64,000 bases of DNA from Alphaproteobacteria bacterium (GCA_017307375.1 JAFKFH010000017.1:62001-126000), one strand, 5' to 3'; positions 1 to 10,538 are shown, counted from the first letter of the stretch. Translations and numbers: made by a program. The notes: generated from the sequence alone by a model not told the origin.

Positions 1-1353
1 ACCCGCGGCCCGGCCGAGGTGATGGCGCGCATCAACCCGTCGATCGGCTTCGACAAGCGGCTCTATCGCCAGGATATCGCCGCCTCGGTCGTCCATGCCC
101 GGATGCTGGCCCGCCAGGGTATCATTCCAGAGGCCGATGCAGCCGCGATCGTCGACGGCCTGGCCCGCATCGAGCGCGAGATCGACGAAGGCCGCTTCGT
201 CTTCCGCGACGACCTCGAGGATATCCACATGAACGTGGAGGCGCGGCTCAAGGACCTGATCGGCGACGCCGCCGGCCGGCTGCATACCGCGCGCAGCCGT
301 AACGACCAGGCGGTGACGGACGTGCGGCTGTGGATGCGCGATGCGGTCGACCAGCGGCTGGACCCGGCGATGGCCGCGCTGCAGGCGGTACTGATGGACC
401 GCGCCGACGAGCATGCCGCGACGGTCATGCCGGGCTTCACCCATCTGCAGGTCGCCCAGCCGGTCACGCTGGGCCATCACCTGATGGCCTATGTCGAGAT
501 GTTCGGCCGCGACCGCGAACGCCTCGCCGGGGCGCGGTCCCGCATCAACGTCAACCCGCTGGGGGCGGCCGCGCTGGCCGGCACGGCCTTCCCGATCGAC
601 CGCGACTATACCTCGGCCGGGCTGGGCTTTTCCAGGCCGACCGCCAATTCGATGGATTCGGTGGCCGCCCGCGACCATATCGCCGAATTGCTGTTCGTCT
701 GCTCGATGTTCGCCGTGCACCTGTCGCGCCTGGCCGAGGATCTGACGCTCTGGTGCTCGGACGGGTTCCGCTTCGTCGCGCTGTCCGACGCCTTCACCAC
801 CGGTTCGTCGATCATGCCGCAGAAGCGCAACCCGGACGCGGCCGAACTGGTGCGGGGCAAGGCCGGCCGGGTCGTCGGCGCCCTGACCGCCCTGCTCGTC
901 ACCATGAAGGGGCTGCCGATGACTTTCATGAAGGACATGCAGGAAGACAAGGAGCCGATGTTCGACGCGGTGGATACCGTGGCGCTGTGCGCCGAGGCGA
1001 CCGCCGGCATGATCGCCGACATGCGGGTGCGCGAAGCCGAGATGCGCGCCTTCCTGACCCGGGGTTTCGCCACCGCCACCGACCTGGCCGACTGGCTGGT
1101 GCGCGAGGCCGGGGTGCCGTTCCGCGAGGCCCACCACATCACGGCGCGCATCGTCGCGCGCGCCGAGGCGGACGGGGTGACCCTCGACCAGCTTCCGCCG
1201 GCAGTCATGCGCGAAATAGACGGGCGGATCGGCGACGGCGTGACGTCGGTTCTGTCGGTAGACCGGTCGGTCGCCAGCCGACGCAGCCATGGCGGCACGG
1301 CCCCGGAAACGGTTCGCGAAGCGATCCGCGCGGCGCGAAAGCGGTGGGGCTGA
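1..1353 (+). CDS. argH: Argininosuccinate lyase (5' end outside window)
   Basis: Cytosolic enzyme of the last step of arginine synthesis: it splits argininosuccinate into arginine and fumarate. The frame is open through the left edge and reads TRGPAEV before [14 protein letters not shown], so the usual WGGRF-type N-terminus lies outside. The superfamily signature [12 protein letters not shown] is at nt 802-837, and HTARSRNDQ and [10 protein letters not shown], both conserved in argininosuccinate lyases, lie upstream of it. About 450 codons are visible against roughly 460-470 for the family, so only a few residues are missing. A start at the GTG or ATG near nt 19-22 would cut the conserved N-terminal segment and is unlikely. 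The next gene starts 99 bp downstream on the same strand. Confidence 0.96.
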   Translation, partial: TRGPAEVMARINPSIGFDKRLYRQDIAASVVHARMLARQGIIPEADAAAIVDGLARIEREIDEGRFVFRDDLEDIHMNVEARLKDLIGDAAGRLHTARSRNDQAVTDVRLWMRDAVDQRLDPAMAALQAVLMDRADEHAATVMPGFTHLQVAQPVTLGHHLMAYVEMFGRDRERLAGARSRINVNPLGAAALAGTAFPIDRDYTSAGLGFSRPTANSMDSVAARDHIAELLFVCSMFAVHLSRLAEDLTLWCSDGFRFVALSDAFTTGSSIMPQKRNPDAAELVRGKAGRVVGALTALLVTMKGLPMTFMKDMQEDKEPMFDAVDTVALCAEATAGMIADMRVREAEMRAFLTRGFATATDLADWLVREAGVPFREAHHITARIVARAEADGVTLDQLPPAVMREIDGRIGDGVTSVLSVDRSVASRRSHGGTAPETVREAIRAARKRWG

Positions 1354-1452
1354 GCGGCCGGGGGTATGTCGCATTTGTCATAGTCAGGCGGGGCCGGCTG
1401 CCGCAGATTGGATGAGGGTATTTCCGTCCAAGCCAAGAAAAGGTCGCATGCC

Positions 1453-4014
1453 ATGGCTGAATTTCCACAGAAGGCGAAGGTCGTCATCGTCGGGGTGGGC
1501 GGGATCGTCGGCGCCTCGATCGTCCATCACCTGGTCGAGCGCGGCTGGGACGACATCGTCGGCATCGACAAGTCGGCCGTGCCGACCGATATCGGCTCGA
1601 CCGGCCATGCCTCCGACTTCTGCTATGCCACCAGCCACGACTTCCTCTCCTGCTGGACCACCCTCTACTCGGTCGATTTCTACGAGAAGATGGGTCACTA
1701 CGTCCGCATCGGCGGGCTGGAGGTCGCACGCGTCGGCGACGATGCGCGGATGGAGGAAATCCGCCGCAAGGTGACCTCGGGCAAGGCTTTCGGCACCCGT
1801 GCCCGGCTGATCGATCCGCCCGAGATCAAGGCGAAGTTCCCGCTGATCGAGGAAAGCCTGGTGCAGGGGGGCCTGTGGGACCCCGATGCCGGCCTCGTCG
1901 TGCCGCGCTCGCAGACCGTGGCCGGCAAGCTGGTCGACCAGGCCGAGCGCAGCGGCAAGCTGCAGGTCTTCGCCAATACCCCGGCAAAGTCGCTGATTGT
2001 CGAGAACGGCCGCATCAGGGGCGTCGTCACCCATCGCGGCACCATCGAGGCCGACTACGTCATCGTCTGCGCCGGCCTCTGGGGCCGGCTGATCGCCGAG
2101 ATGGTCGGGGAAGACCTGCCGGTGATGCCGATCGACCACCCGCTTACCTTCTTCGGGCCCTACAACGAATTCGCCGGCACCGGCAAGGAAATCGGCTGGC
2201 CGCTGCTGCGCGACCAGGGCAATTCGGCCTACATGCGCGACACCGGCGATCCGAAGACCGCCGAGGGCGGCCAGATCGAATGGGGCTATTACGAGGAGAC
2301 CAACCCGCGGCTGGTCCATCCCCGCGACCTGCTGGAGAAGGAGCAGGCCCGTCTGTCGCCGTCGCAACGCGACCTCGACATGGAGCAGATCATGGCGCCG
2401 CTGGAGCGCGCCATGGAACTGACCCCGATCCTGGGCGAGCTCGGCTACAACGAAAGCCATTCGTTCAACGGCCTGCTGCAGGTCACGACCGACGGCGGCC
2501 CGTCGATGGGCGAAAGCCAGAAGGTGCGCGGCCTGTGGTACGCGGTCGGCATCTGGGTCAAGGACGGCCCGGGCATGGGCAAGCTGATCGCCGACTGGAT
2601 GACCGACGGCCGTACCGCGATCGATCATCACCAGATCGACTATGCCCGATTCTATCCGCACCAGACGCGGGAACAGTTCATCTGGGACCGCTGCACCGAG
2701 ACGGCGATGAAGGTCTACAACCCCGCCGTCCATCCGCGCGAGCCGTTCTCCAAGGGCCGGAACATCCGCCGCTCGCCGTTCTGGGAGCGCGAGAAGGAGC
2801 TGGGCGGCTATTTCATGGAGCTGGGCGGCTGGGAACGCGCCCACGGCTACGCCGCCAACGAGCATCTGCTGGAGAAATACGCCGACCGCGTGCCGGTGCG
2901 CGAGAACGAGTGGGACAACCGCCATTTCTGGCGCGTCTCCAATGCCGAGCAACTGGCGATGTCGGACGATTGCGGCATCATCAACCTGTCGCACTTCGCC
3001 ATGTACGACATCGAGGGGCCCGACCACGTCGCCCTGATGGAATATCTCGCCGCGGCCAAGATCGGGGGCGACGGCAATATCGGCAAGGGTATCTACACCC
3101 ACTTCCTCGACGAGGAGGGCATGGTCCGTGCCGACTTCACGGTATTCCGCTTCGCCGATCGCTGTCGCATGATCGACGGCGCCGATGCCGGCCCGCGCGA
3201 CTATCACTACATGCGCCGGGTGGCCCAGGACCGCGGGCTCGACGTCACCATCACCGACGTGACCGAGAAATACGTCACCATCGGCATCTGGGGGCCGAAC
3301 GCGCGCGTCAACCTGCAGAAGGTGGTCGAGGATCCGGCGGGCCTCAGCGTCGAGAACTTCCCCTTCGCCGCGATCAAGCCGATCCGCATCGCCGGCAAGC
3401 ACGTCACTGCCTTCCGCATTTCCTATGTCGGCGAGCAGGGCTGGGAACTGCACATGGCCTACGAAGACGGGCTGGCGGTGTGGGATGCGCTGCGGTCGAC
3501 CGGCGTCATCGCCGTCGGCATCGAGACCTATGCCAACAGCCGGCGCCTGGAAAAGAGCCTGCGGCTGCAGAATGCCGACCTGTTGACCGAGTACAACCTG
3601 CTGGAAGCCGACCTGGCCCGCCCGAAGGTCAAGGCCGACGACTTCTGCGGCAAGGCCAGGCATGTCGAATACCGCGCGCGCGCGCATCAGCCGGCGATGC
3701 TGTGCACCCTGGTGATGACCGACAATGTCGATTCCAAGGGCGTGAAGCGCTATCCGGTCGGCATCCTGCCGGTCCAGGATCCCGCGACCGGCGAGACGCT
3801 GGTCGACGCGCTGGGCCGCCGGTCCTATACCACCTCGATCGCCTTCGGCCCGTCGGTCGGCAGGAACATCGCCCTCGCCTACCTGCCCTGGTCGCACGCC
3901 CAGGTCGGCCGCAAGCTCAATGTCGAGTATTTCGGCGAGACCTATCCGGTCGAGGTCACCGGCGTCGGCTACAAGCCGCTCTACGATCCGGAAAACCTGA
4001 AGCCGCGCAGCTGA
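1453..4014 (+). CDS. FAD-dependent oxidoreductase with GcvT domain (dimethylglycine/sarcosine dehydrogenase-like)
   Basis: 853 residues with two fused modules. The first ~430 residues are a DAO-type FAD domain with a Rossmann motif VIVGVGGIVGAS near residue 12. The second half is a GcvT/aminomethyltransferase-like domain, with ISYVGEQGWELHM near residue 660 as the family landmark. Relatives oxidatively demethylate dimethylglycine, sarcosine or related N-methyl compounds and pass the one-carbon unit to tetrahydrofolate; the actual substrate here is not known. The FAD-domain segment around residue 50 reads GSTGHASDFCYATSHD, not the W-H-x-A-G motif that carries covalent flavin in classical enzymes. 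I chose the ATG at 1453 because homology begins at AEFPQKAKVVIVG and a purine-rich AAGAAAAGG precedes it. A terminator follows the stop. Confidence 0.85.
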   Translation: MAEFPQKAKVVIVGVGGIVGASIVHHLVERGWDDIVGIDKSAVPTDIGSTGHASDFCYATSHDFLSCWTTLYSVDFYEKMGHYVRIGGLEVARVGDDARMEEIRRKVTSGKAFGTRARLIDPPEIKAKFPLIEESLVQGGLWDPDAGLVVPRSQTVAGKLVDQAERSGKLQVFANTPAKSLIVENGRIRGVVTHRGTIEADYVIVCAGLWGRLIAEMVGEDLPVMPIDHPLTFFGPYNEFAGTGKEIGWPLLRDQGNSAYMRDTGDPKTAEGGQIEWGYYEETNPRLVHPRDLLEKEQARLSPSQRDLDMEQIMAPLERAMELTPILGELGYNESHSFNGLLQVTTDGGPSMGESQKVRGLWYAVGIWVKDGPGMGKLIADWMTDGRTAIDHHQIDYARFYPHQTREQFIWDRCTETAMKVYNPAVHPREPFSKGRNIRRSPFWEREKELGGYFMELGGWERAHGYAANEHLLEKYADRVPVRENEWDNRHFWRVSNAEQLAMSDDCGIINLSHFAMYDIEGPDHVALMEYLAAAKIGGDGNIGKGIYTHFLDEEGMVRADFTVFRFADRCRMIDGADAGPRDYHYMRRVAQDRGLDVTITDVTEKYVTIGIWGPNARVNLQKVVEDPAGLSVENFPFAAIKPIRIAGKHVTAFRISYVGEQGWELHMAYEDGLAVWDALRSTGVIAVGIETYANSRRLEKSLRLQNADLLTEYNLLEADLARPKVKADDFCGKARHVEYRARAHQPAMLCTLVMTDNVDSKGVKRYPVGILPVQDPATGETLVDALGRRSYTTSIAFGPSVGRNIALAYLPWSHAQVGRKLNVEYFGETYPVEVTGVGYKPLYDPENLKPRS

Positions 4015-4037
4015 GACCGCTGCAGCAGGAAGCAGTT

Positions 4038-4068
4038 ACGGCCGGGTCGAACCCGGCCGTAGCTTTTT
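4038..4068 (+). terminator. Rho-independent terminator
   Basis: A perfect 10-bp stem (ACGGCCGGGT / ACCCGGCCGT) with a CGA loop is followed by AGC and five T. It ends the transcript of the FAD/GcvT gene and separates it from the convergent transporter gene. Confidence 0.9.
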
Positions 4069-4078
4069 CCGGGGACCG

Positions 4079-5404
4079 TCACTGCATGCTGGTGCGGCCG
4101 ACATCGCGGCCCATCCGGCTCGCGACCCACAGGGCGACGAGGGTGCAGGCAGCCCCCGACAGCAGATAGGCGCCGGCCGAGATCAGGCCGAAATTGCTCG
4201 ACAGCAGCAGCGCCGCCAACGGCGCGAACCCGGCGCCGAACAGCCAGGCGAGATCGGAGGTGACGGCCGAGCCGGTATAGCGGTAGCGGGCCGAGAAGCT
4301 CGATGCCACCACGCCCGAGGATTGGCCGAAGGACAGGCCGAGCAGGATGAAGCCGAGCACCATGAAGACGACCTCGCCCACCGTGCCGCCGTCGAGCAGC
4401 TGGGGCGCGAAGCCGGAGAAGACGGCGATGGCGATGCCGGTACCGAGCAGCAGCGAATGGCGCCCGATGCGGTCGGCAATCAGGCCAGACGCGATGATCG
4501 CCAGGATGCCGAACGCCGCCGAGATGACTTCGATGATCAGGAACCGGCCAGGCGCCTCGTCGGTGAACAGGAATACCCAGGACAGCGGGAACACCGTGAC
4601 CATGTGGAACAGGGCGAAGCTGGCCAGCGGGGCGAAGGCGCCGATCAGGATGTTGCTGCCCTCGGACCGCACCACGTCGCGAATCCGCGAAGGCTGCAAT
4701 TCGCCGTTCTCGAACAGGCGGGTGAATTCGGGGGTGACGACGATGCGAAGTCGTGCGAACAGCGCGACGACATTGATGGCGAAAGCGACGAAGAACGGGT
4801 AGCGCCAGCCCCAGTCGAAGAAGTCGGCGGCCGACAGGTTGGTCACGAAATAGGCAAACAGCGCCGAGGCGACGATCAGGCCGATCGGCGCGCCGAGCTG
4901 GGGCACCATCGCATAGAAGCCGCGGCGGTTTTCCGGCGCGTTGAGGGCCAGCAGCGACGGCAGGCCGTCCCAGGTGCCGCCGAGCGCGATGCCCTGCCCG
5001 ATCCGGGCCAGGGCCAGCAGCCAGATCGCGGCCGGGCCGATCGTGTCGTGGCTGGGCAGGAAGGCGATGGCGACGGTGGAAATCCCGAGCAGCAGCAACG
5101 CCGAGGTCAGCTTGGCGCCGCGGCCATAGGCGCGGTCGACCGCCATGAAGAACACGGTCCCGACCGGCCGGGCTACGAAAGCCAGCGCGAAGATGGCGAA
5201 CGAATAGACGGTACCCAGCAGCGGGTCGGTATGCGGGAAGACCAGCTTCGGGAACACGATCACCGAGGCGATCGCATAGACGAAGAAATCGAAGAATTCC
5301 GAGGTTCGGCCGATGATCACGCCGACGGCAATGTCGCCGGGGTTCACCCCCGCATGGTGGGAAACGTTCCGCGCATCGCGCTCGGCTGCCGTCACATGGG
5401 TCAT
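4079..5404 (-). CDS. MFS transporter, metabolite:H+ symporter-like
   Basis: 441 residues with about 12 hydrophobic segments: an inner-membrane secondary transporter. The first helix region, RTSEFFDFFVYAIASVIVFP, matches the W/F-[YF]-D-F-[FY] pattern at the start of ProP/ShiA/KgtP-like symporters. Conserved MFS loop residues are also seen, for example GLIADRIGRHSLLLG near residue 310 and RIGQGIALGG near residue 145. The substrate cannot be told. The longest frame begins at a TTG (5410), but the ATG two codons in (5404) is a better start. It converges on the FAD/GcvT gene, so the two may act on related substrates, but that is only suggested by position. A 10-bp palindrome lies 21 bp upstream of the start. 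Confidence 0.85.
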   Translation of the reverse strand: MTHVTAAERDARNVSHHAGVNPGDIAVGVIIGRTSEFFDFFVYAIASVIVFPKLVFPHTDPLLGTVYSFAIFALAFVARPVGTVFFMAVDRAYGRGAKLTSALLLLGISTVAIAFLPSHDTIGPAAIWLLALARIGQGIALGGTWDGLPSLLALNAPENRRGFYAMVPQLGAPIGLIVASALFAYFVTNLSAADFFDWGWRYPFFVAFAINVVALFARLRIVVTPEFTRLFENGELQPSRIRDVVRSEGSNILIGAFAPLASFALFHMVTVFPLSWVFLFTDEAPGRFLIIEVISAAFGILAIIASGLIADRIGRHSLLLGTGIAIAVFSGFAPQLLDGGTVGEVVFMVLGFILLGLSFGQSSGVVASSFSARYRYTGSAVTSDLAWLFGAGFAPLAALLLSSNFGLISAGAYLLSGAACTLVALWVASRMGRDVGRTSMQ

Positions 5405-5424
5405 CGTCAACGCCCGCTGCTATC

Positions 5425-5434
5425 TACTTAAGTA
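5425..5434. promoter_or_regulatory. Palindrome TACTTAAGTA upstream of the MFS gene
   Basis: A perfect 10-bp palindrome in an AT-rich patch just upstream of the transporter start, placed as an operator or promoter element would be. The core ACTTAAGT occurs again at 53987-53994 between livG and the PAS-LuxR gene. The binding protein is unknown. Confidence 0.3.
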
Positions 5435-5503
5435 TAACTATCCGGCCCGGCATTGCTCTGCCGCTCCCTCCGTCTATTTGCTGCAGTGCGGCAGAATGGG
5501 GGA

Positions 5504-5579
5504 TTGGACAAATTGTCCAATGCCCTGCCATCGCGCTCCCCGCTATCTCTGGCCCCGATGCCGCAGTGCACAATTTGTC
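5504..5579. promoter_or_regulatory. Paired palindromic operator upstream of cyoA
   Basis: TTGGACAAATTGTCCAA at 5504-5520 is a perfect 8-bp inverted repeat around a single A. A second, degenerate copy in the opposite orientation (ACAATTTGTC core, 5570-5579) has its centre 62 bp away, about six helical turns. Both lie in the 214-bp gap between the divergent MFS and cyoA genes. They do not match the FNR box (TTGAT-N4-ATCAA), and I do not recognise the regulator. Confidence 0.5.
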
Positions 5580-5618
5580 ACTGCCGCCCGGAAACCGTAC
5601 CAGGCATTCGAGTTTCTC

Positions 5619-6794
5619 ATGAGACGTTTCGGCACGCTGTTGCTTCTTCCCATTCCGCTGCTGCTCGGCGGATGCGACCTCATCGTCCTCGCCCCGGCCG
5701 GCGACGTCGCGGCCCAGCAGCGCGACCTGCTGGTCATCTCGACGCTGTTGATGCTGCTGATCATCATTCCGGTGATGGCGCTGACCGTCCTGTTCGCCTG
5801 GCGCTACCGCCAGGGCAACCGCCAGGCTGCCTACGAGCCGGATTGGGACCACTCGACCAAGCTGGAGCTGGTCATCTGGGCCGCGCCGCTGCTGATCATC
5901 ATCTGCCTGGGCGCGCTGACCTGGGCCGGCACGCATCTGCTCGACCCCTATCGCCGGATCGACCGGATCGCGGCGGGCAAGCCGGTGACGCCGGAACACG
6001 CACCGCTGACCGTCGAGGTCGTCGCCCTCGACTGGAAATGGCTGTTTCTCTATCCGGAATATGGCATCGCCACGGTCAACGAGATGGCGGCGCCAGTGGA
6101 TCGGCCGATCGACTTCCGGATCACCTCGTCGTCGGTGATGAACGCGTTCTACGTCCCGGCGCTGGCCGGCATGATCTACGCGATGCCGGGGATGGAGACC
6201 AAGCTGCACGCGGTGATCAACCACCCCGGCCGCTATCTCGGCTTCTCGGCCAATTACAGCGGCGCCGGCTTCTCCGGGATGCGCTTCGCCTTCCTCGGCC
6301 AGTCGCCGCAGGAATTCGAGCAGTGGGTGGCGCAGGCCAAGGCCGAGGGCAAGGGCCTCGATCGCGCGCGCTATCTCGAACTCGAGCGGCCGAGCGAGAA
6401 CGAGCCCGTCCGCCGCTTCTCGCCGGTCGCCCCCGACCTCTATCAGGCGATCCTCAACATGTGCGTCGAGCAGGGCAAGATGTGCATGAATCAGATGATG
6501 TCGATCGATGCGCGGGGCGGCCTCGGCATGGCCGGAGTCTATGCCACCGCGCCGCTCGCCTACGACAAGTTCGCCCGGCGGGGTGCCGCCGCGACCTACG
6601 TGGCCAGCATCTGCACCGTCGAGGAGGAAGAGGCCGCCTTCCGCGCCGCACGCGAAGCCTCGCGCCCGGGCCTCGTCACCTTGCGCGACCCATCGCCGCT
6701 GCGCGGTGCCGGCCTAGGCCGTCCGTGGACCGAGAACCGGCGCGTCGGCGGCCTCGTTCCCGCCGTGCAGCCGGCCCAGCCGTCAGCCCTGTGA
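5619..6794 (+). CDS. cyoA: Cytochrome o ubiquinol oxidase subunit II
   Basis: Subunit II of the heme-copper quinol oxidase in the inner membrane. The 391-residue product starts with a lipoprotein signal (LLLGGC, lipid-modified Cys at residue 19). Two membrane helices follow near residues 38-60 and 85-105, then a periplasmic cupredoxin domain. As expected for quinol oxidases, the CuA ligands of cytochrome c oxidases are not seen. The frame is open further upstream, but homology and the lipobox start at the ATG at 5619. It is about 75 residues longer than the E. coli protein through a C-terminal extension rich in Arg and Pro. First gene of cyoABCD, with cyoB 7 bp downstream. Confidence 0.95.
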   Translation: MRRFGTLLLLPIPLLLGGCDLIVLAPAGDVAAQQRDLLVISTLLMLLIIIPVMALTVLFAWRYRQGNRQAAYEPDWDHSTKLELVIWAAPLLIIICLGALTWAGTHLLDPYRRIDRIAAGKPVTPEHAPLTVEVVALDWKWLFLYPEYGIATVNEMAAPVDRPIDFRITSSSVMNAFYVPALAGMIYAMPGMETKLHAVINHPGRYLGFSANYSGAGFSGMRFAFLGQSPQEFEQWVAQAKAEGKGLDRARYLELERPSENEPVRRFSPVAPDLYQAILNMCVEQGKMCMNQMMSIDARGGLGMAGVYATAPLAYDKFARRGAAATYVASICTVEEEEAAFRAAREASRPGLVTLRDPSPLRGAGLGRPWTENRRVGGLVPAVQPAQPSAL

Positions 6795-6801
6795 TCGTTC
6801 C

Positions 6802-8808
6802 ATGACCGAGTCCAGTACGATGCAAACCTCCTTCCTGTTCGGCCGCCTCAGCTGGGAATCGCTGCCGCTGCACGAGCCCATCGTCGTCGTCACCTTCGGC
6901 GTCGTCGCCCTAGGCGGCATCGCGGTCGTCGGCGCGCTGACCTATTTCCGCCTCTGGGGCTATCTGTGGCGCGAATGGTTCACCAGCGTCGATCACAAGA
7001 AGATCGGCATCATGTACATGGTGCTGGGCATCATCATGCTGCTGCGCGGCTTCGCCGACGCGATCATGATGCGCCTGCAGCAGGCCTGGGCCTTCAACGG
7101 GTCGGAGGGCTATCTCAACGCCCATCACTACGACCAGATCTTCACGGCGCACGGCGTCATCATGATCTTCTTCGTGGCGATGCCGCTGGTCACCGGCCTG
7201 ATGAACTACGTGGTGCCGCTGCAGATCGGCGCGCGCGACGTGTCGTTCCCCTTCCTGAACAATTTCAGCTTCTGGATGACGGTCGGCGGCGCGGTGCTGG
7301 TGATGGCCTCGCTGTTCATCGGCGAATTCGCCAAGACCGGCTGGCTGGCCTATCCGCCGCTTTCCAACATCGGCTACAGCCCCGATGTCGGCGTCGACTA
7401 CTACATCTGGGCGCTGCAGATAGCCGGCGTCGGAACGACATTATCCGGCATCAACCTGATCTGTACGATCATCAAGCTGCGCGCGCCGGGCATGACGCTG
7501 ATGAAGATGCCGGTGTTCACCTGGACGTCGCTCTGCACCAACGTCCTGATCGTCGCCTCCTTCCCGGTGCTCACCGCCGTGCTGGTGCTGCTCGGCCTCG
7601 ATCGCTACGTCGGCACCAACTTCTTCACGAACGACTTCGGCGGCAGCCCGATGATGTACGTGAACCTGATCTGGATCTGGGGCCACCCCGAGGTCTACAT
7701 CCTGATCCTGCCGCTGTTCGGCGTCTTCTCCGAAGTCACCTCGACGTTCTCGGGCAAGCGGCTGTTCGGCTACACCTCGATGGTCTACGCCACCGTCGTG
7801 ATCACCGTGCTGTCCTACCTGGTCTGGCTGCATCACTTCTTCACGATGGGCTCGGGCGCCAGCGTCAACTCGTTCTTCGGCATCACGACGATGATCATCT
7901 CGATCCCGACGGGTGCGAAGATCTTCAACTGGCTGTTCACGATGTATCGCGGCCGCATCCGCTTCGAGCTGCCGATGATGTGGACCATCGCCTTCATGCT
8001 GACCTTCGTCGTCGGCGGCATGACCGGCGTGCTGCTGGCGGTGCCGCCGGCCGACTTCGTGCTGCACAACAGCCTGTTCCTGATCGCCCATTTCCATAAC
8101 GTGATCATCGGCGGCGTGCTGTTCGGCCTGTTTGCCGGGATCGCCTACTGGTGGCCCAAGGCGTTCGGGTTCAAGCTCGATCCGTTCTGGGGCAAGGTCT
8201 CGTTCTGGTGCTGGGTCGTGGGCTTCTGGCTGGCCTTCACCCCGCTCTACGTGCTGGGCCTGATGGGCGTGACCCGGCGCATGCGGGTGTTCGACGATCC
8301 GTCGCTGCACATCTGGTTCATCATCGCCGGAATCGGGGCGTTGGTGATCGCGGCCGGCATCGGCGCCTTCCTGCTGCAGATCGCGGTCAGCGTCTGGAAG
8401 CGCAAGGAACTCGTCGACGTCACCGGCGACCCGTGGGACGGCCGCACGCTGGAATGGTCGACCTCGTCCCCGCCGCCCGACTACAACTTCGCCTTCACGC
8501 CGATCGTTCACGACAACGACGCCTGGGCCGACATGAAGCGCCGGGGCCATGGCCGCCCGCTGACCGGCTTCCGCCCGATCCACATGCCCCGCAGCACCGG
8601 CACCGGCGTGATCCTGGCGGGGCTCAGCGTCGCCTGCGGCTTCGCCCTGATCTGGTACATCTGGTGGCTTGCCGCGCTGAGCTTCGCCGGCATCGTCGCC
8701 ACCGCGATCTGGCACACCTTCAACTACCACCGCGACTACCACATTCCGGCCGACGAGATCGTCCGGACCGAGGAGGCGCGGACGCAGGCCCTGGCGTCGC
8801 GAGGGTAA
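6802..8808 (+). CDS. cyoB: Cytochrome o ubiquinol oxidase subunit I
   Basis: Catalytic subunit that reduces oxygen to water and pumps protons. The 668-residue protein is membrane-embedded throughout. Family landmarks are visible: [13 protein letters not shown] near residue 60; [14 protein letters not shown] near 108, with a heme ligand His; WGHPEVYIL, with the CuB ligand His at 295 and the cross-link Tyr; the HH pair near 344; and HFHNVIIGG, with heme ligands His430 and His432. Length equals that of the E. coli subunit (663). It lies between cyoA (7 bp) and cyoC (7 bp) in one transcription unit. Confidence 0.97.
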   Translation: MTESSTMQTSFLFGRLSWESLPLHEPIVVVTFGVVALGGIAVVGALTYFRLWGYLWREWFTSVDHKKIGIMYMVLGIIMLLRGFADAIMMRLQQAWAFNGSEGYLNAHHYDQIFTAHGVIMIFFVAMPLVTGLMNYVVPLQIGARDVSFPFLNNFSFWMTVGGAVLVMASLFIGEFAKTGWLAYPPLSNIGYSPDVGVDYYIWALQIAGVGTTLSGINLICTIIKLRAPGMTLMKMPVFTWTSLCTNVLIVASFPVLTAVLVLLGLDRYVGTNFFTNDFGGSPMMYVNLIWIWGHPEVYILILPLFGVFSEVTSTFSGKRLFGYTSMVYATVVITVLSYLVWLHHFFTMGSGASVNSFFGITTMIISIPTGAKIFNWLFTMYRGRIRFELPMMWTIAFMLTFVVGGMTGVLLAVPPADFVLHNSLFLIAHFHNVIIGGVLFGLFAGIAYWWPKAFGFKLDPFWGKVSFWCWVVGFWLAFTPLYVLGLMGVTRRMRVFDDPSLHIWFIIAGIGALVIAAGIGAFLLQIAVSVWKRKELVDVTGDPWDGRTLEWSTSSPPPDYNFAFTPIVHDNDAWADMKRRGHGRPLTGFRPIHMPRSTGTGVILAGLSVACGFALIWYIWWLAALSFAGIVATAIWHTFNYHRDYHIPADEIVRTEEARTQALASRG

Positions 8809-8815
8809 GGCAATC

Positions 8816-9445
8816 ATGGCAACGAACCTCCAAACCACCGCAGGCGGCACCCCCGTCTTCTACGACCTGGACGAGCACGACCATCCGGAAGGCGGGTCGA
8901 CCATGCTCGGCTTCTGGATCTACCTGATGAGCGACTGCCTCATCTTCGCGATCCTGTTCGCCGTGTACGGCGTGCTCGGCGCCAGCTACGCCGCCGGCCC
9001 CGCCCCGAAGGACCTGTTCGACCTGCCGCTGGTCGCGGTCAACACCGCGATGCTGCTGATGTCGTCGATCACCTACGGCTTTGCCATGCTCGAGATGCAG
9101 CGTGGCCGCGCCGGCGCGGTCCAGGCCTGGCTTGCCGTCACCGGGCTGTTCGGCCTGGCCTTCATCGGCATCGAACTCTACGAATTCGCCCACATGATCC
9201 ACGAAGGGGCGACGCCGCAGCGTTCGGCGTTCCTGTCGTCGTTCTTCACGCTGGTCGGCACCCACGGCCTGCATGTGACGTTCGGCATCATCTGGCTGGT
9301 CACGCTGATGGTGCAGGTGGCCCGCCACGGGCTGATCGCCGCCAACCAGCGCCGGCTGATGTGCCTCAGCATGTTCTGGCACTTCCTCGACGTCATCTGG
9401 ATCGGCGTCTTCACTTTCGTCTATCTGATGGGAATGCTGCGATGA
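8816..9445 (+). CDS. cyoC: Cytochrome o ubiquinol oxidase subunit III
   Basis: 209-residue subunit III of the quinol oxidase, with five predicted membrane helices as in the family. [20 protein letters not shown] near residue 30 and [13 protein letters not shown] near residue 145 are typical. It stabilises the subunit I core and does not bind cofactors. The stop overlaps the start of cyoD (ATGA), so the two are translationally coupled. Confidence 0.95.
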   Translation: MATNLQTTAGGTPVFYDLDEHDHPEGGSTMLGFWIYLMSDCLIFAILFAVYGVLGASYAAGPAPKDLFDLPLVAVNTAMLLMSSITYGFAMLEMQRGRAGAVQAWLAVTGLFGLAFIGIELYEFAHMIHEGATPQRSAFLSSFFTLVGTHGLHVTFGIIWLVTLMVQVARHGLIAANQRRLMCLSMFWHFLDVIWIGVFTFVYLMGMLR

Positions 9446-9807
9446 GCGGTCATGCCGAAACCGGCCACGACAACGGCCATGCGCCCGTTACGCTGAAGGG
9501 CTACCTGACCGGCTTCATCCTTTCGGTCGTGCTGACCGCGATCCCGTTCTGGCTGGTGATGACCGGGGCGCTGGAAAGCAAGCAGGCGACGGCAATCGCC
9601 ATCATGGCCTTCGCCGCCGTCCAGGTCGTCGTCCACATGATCTACTTCCTGCACATGCACCCCAAGGCGGAGGGCGGCTGGTCGATCACGGCGCTGCTGT
9701 TCACGCTGATCCTGGTCGTCATCGTGCTGTCCGGCTCGCTTTGGGTGATGTTCCACCTGAACACCAACATGATGCCGGGCATGCATGACATGAGCGGGAT
9801 GCCGTGA
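9442..9807 (+). CDS. cyoD: Cytochrome o ubiquinol oxidase subunit IV
   Basis: 121-residue small subunit needed for assembly of the CuB centre in the family. Three membrane helices are visible, with the conserved [20 protein letters not shown] segment in the second half. A His/Met-rich tail ([12 protein letters not shown]) is unusual and could bind copper, though that is only a guess. The start was set at the ATG inside the ATGA overlap with cyoC; the frame is open further upstream inside cyoC. Confidence 0.93.
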   Translation: MSGHAETGHDNGHAPVTLKGYLTGFILSVVLTAIPFWLVMTGALESKQATAIAIMAFAAVQVVVHMIYFLHMHPKAEGGWSITALLFTLILVVIVLSGSLWVMFHLNTNMMPGMHDMSGMP

Positions 9808-10538
9808 GCGCCCCGGCGCGCTCAGGGGGGACGGACAGGACGAACCGGAAGAAGCTGGCCTTTGGCCTGGTGATGCTGATCGGAATCGGCATCACCACGG
9901 CCCTCGGCCTTTGGCAGCTCGACCGCCGCGACTGGAAACTGGCGCTGATCGCCCGGGTGACGGAACGGGTCGACCGGCCCCCGGTACCGGCACCGGGGCC
10001 GGCCGAGTGGCCCGGCGTGACGGCGGCCGGCGACGAATATCGGCATGTGACGATGACCGGCCGCTTCCTCAATGACCGCGAGACGCTGGTCCAGGCCGTC
10101 ACCGCGCTGGGCGGCGGCTTCTGGGTGGTGACCCCGTTCCGCACCGACCAGGGGTTCACCGTGCTGGTCAATCGCGGCTTCGTGCCATCGGACCGGCGCG
10201 ATCCCGCGACGCGGCCGGCAGGGCAGATCGAGGGTGATACCCGCGTCGCCGGCCTGCTGCGGATCAGCGAACCGGGCGGCGGCTTCCTGCGTGACAACGA
10301 TCCGGCGGCCGGCCGGTGGTATTCCCGCGACGTGGCAGCGATCGCCAAAGCCCGCGACCTGGCCGGCAGCGCCCCCTTCTTCGTCGACGCGGATGCGCAG
10401 CCCAACGACGGCGGCTGGCCGAAGGGCGGGATGACCGTGGTGCAGTTCCGCAACAGCCATCTCGGCTACGCGCTGACATGGTTCGGGCTAGCGGCTATGC
10501 TGGCCGCAGCGCTGGCCGTCATTCTCCGCGGGCGGTAG
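9804..10538 (+). CDS. SURF1 family oxidase assembly protein
   Basis: 244-residue membrane protein with the SURF1 layout: an N-terminal helix (residues 18-37) followed by LGLWQLDRRDWKLALI, a periplasmic domain with VNRGFVP near residue 112, and a C-terminal helix starting in RNSHLGYALTWFGLA. SURF1 proteins help deliver or insert heme a; Paracoccus has a dedicated form for its quinol oxidase, and location inside this cyo operon suggests the same role. It starts at a GTG overlapping the cyoD stop. The presence of a SURF1 hints that this oxidase may use heme a rather than heme o at one site. Confidence 0.9.
   Translation: MSAPARSGGTDRTNRKKLAFGLVMLIGIGITTALGLWQLDRRDWKLALIARVTERVDRPPVPAPGPAEWPGVTAAGDEYRHVTMTGRFLNDRETLVQAVTALGGGFWVVTPFRTDQGFTVLVNRGFVPSDRRDPATRPAGQIEGDTRVAGLLRISEPGGGFLRDNDPAAGRWYSRDVAAIAKARDLAGSAPFFVDADAQPNDGGWPKGGMTVVQFRNSHLGYALTWFGLAAMLAAALAVILRGR

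Noticed and set aside
5504-5520. FNR/Anr box before the cyo operon
   Set aside because: The palindrome TTGGACAAATTGTCCAA has no TTGAT-N4-ATCAA match; it is reported as an unassigned operator instead.
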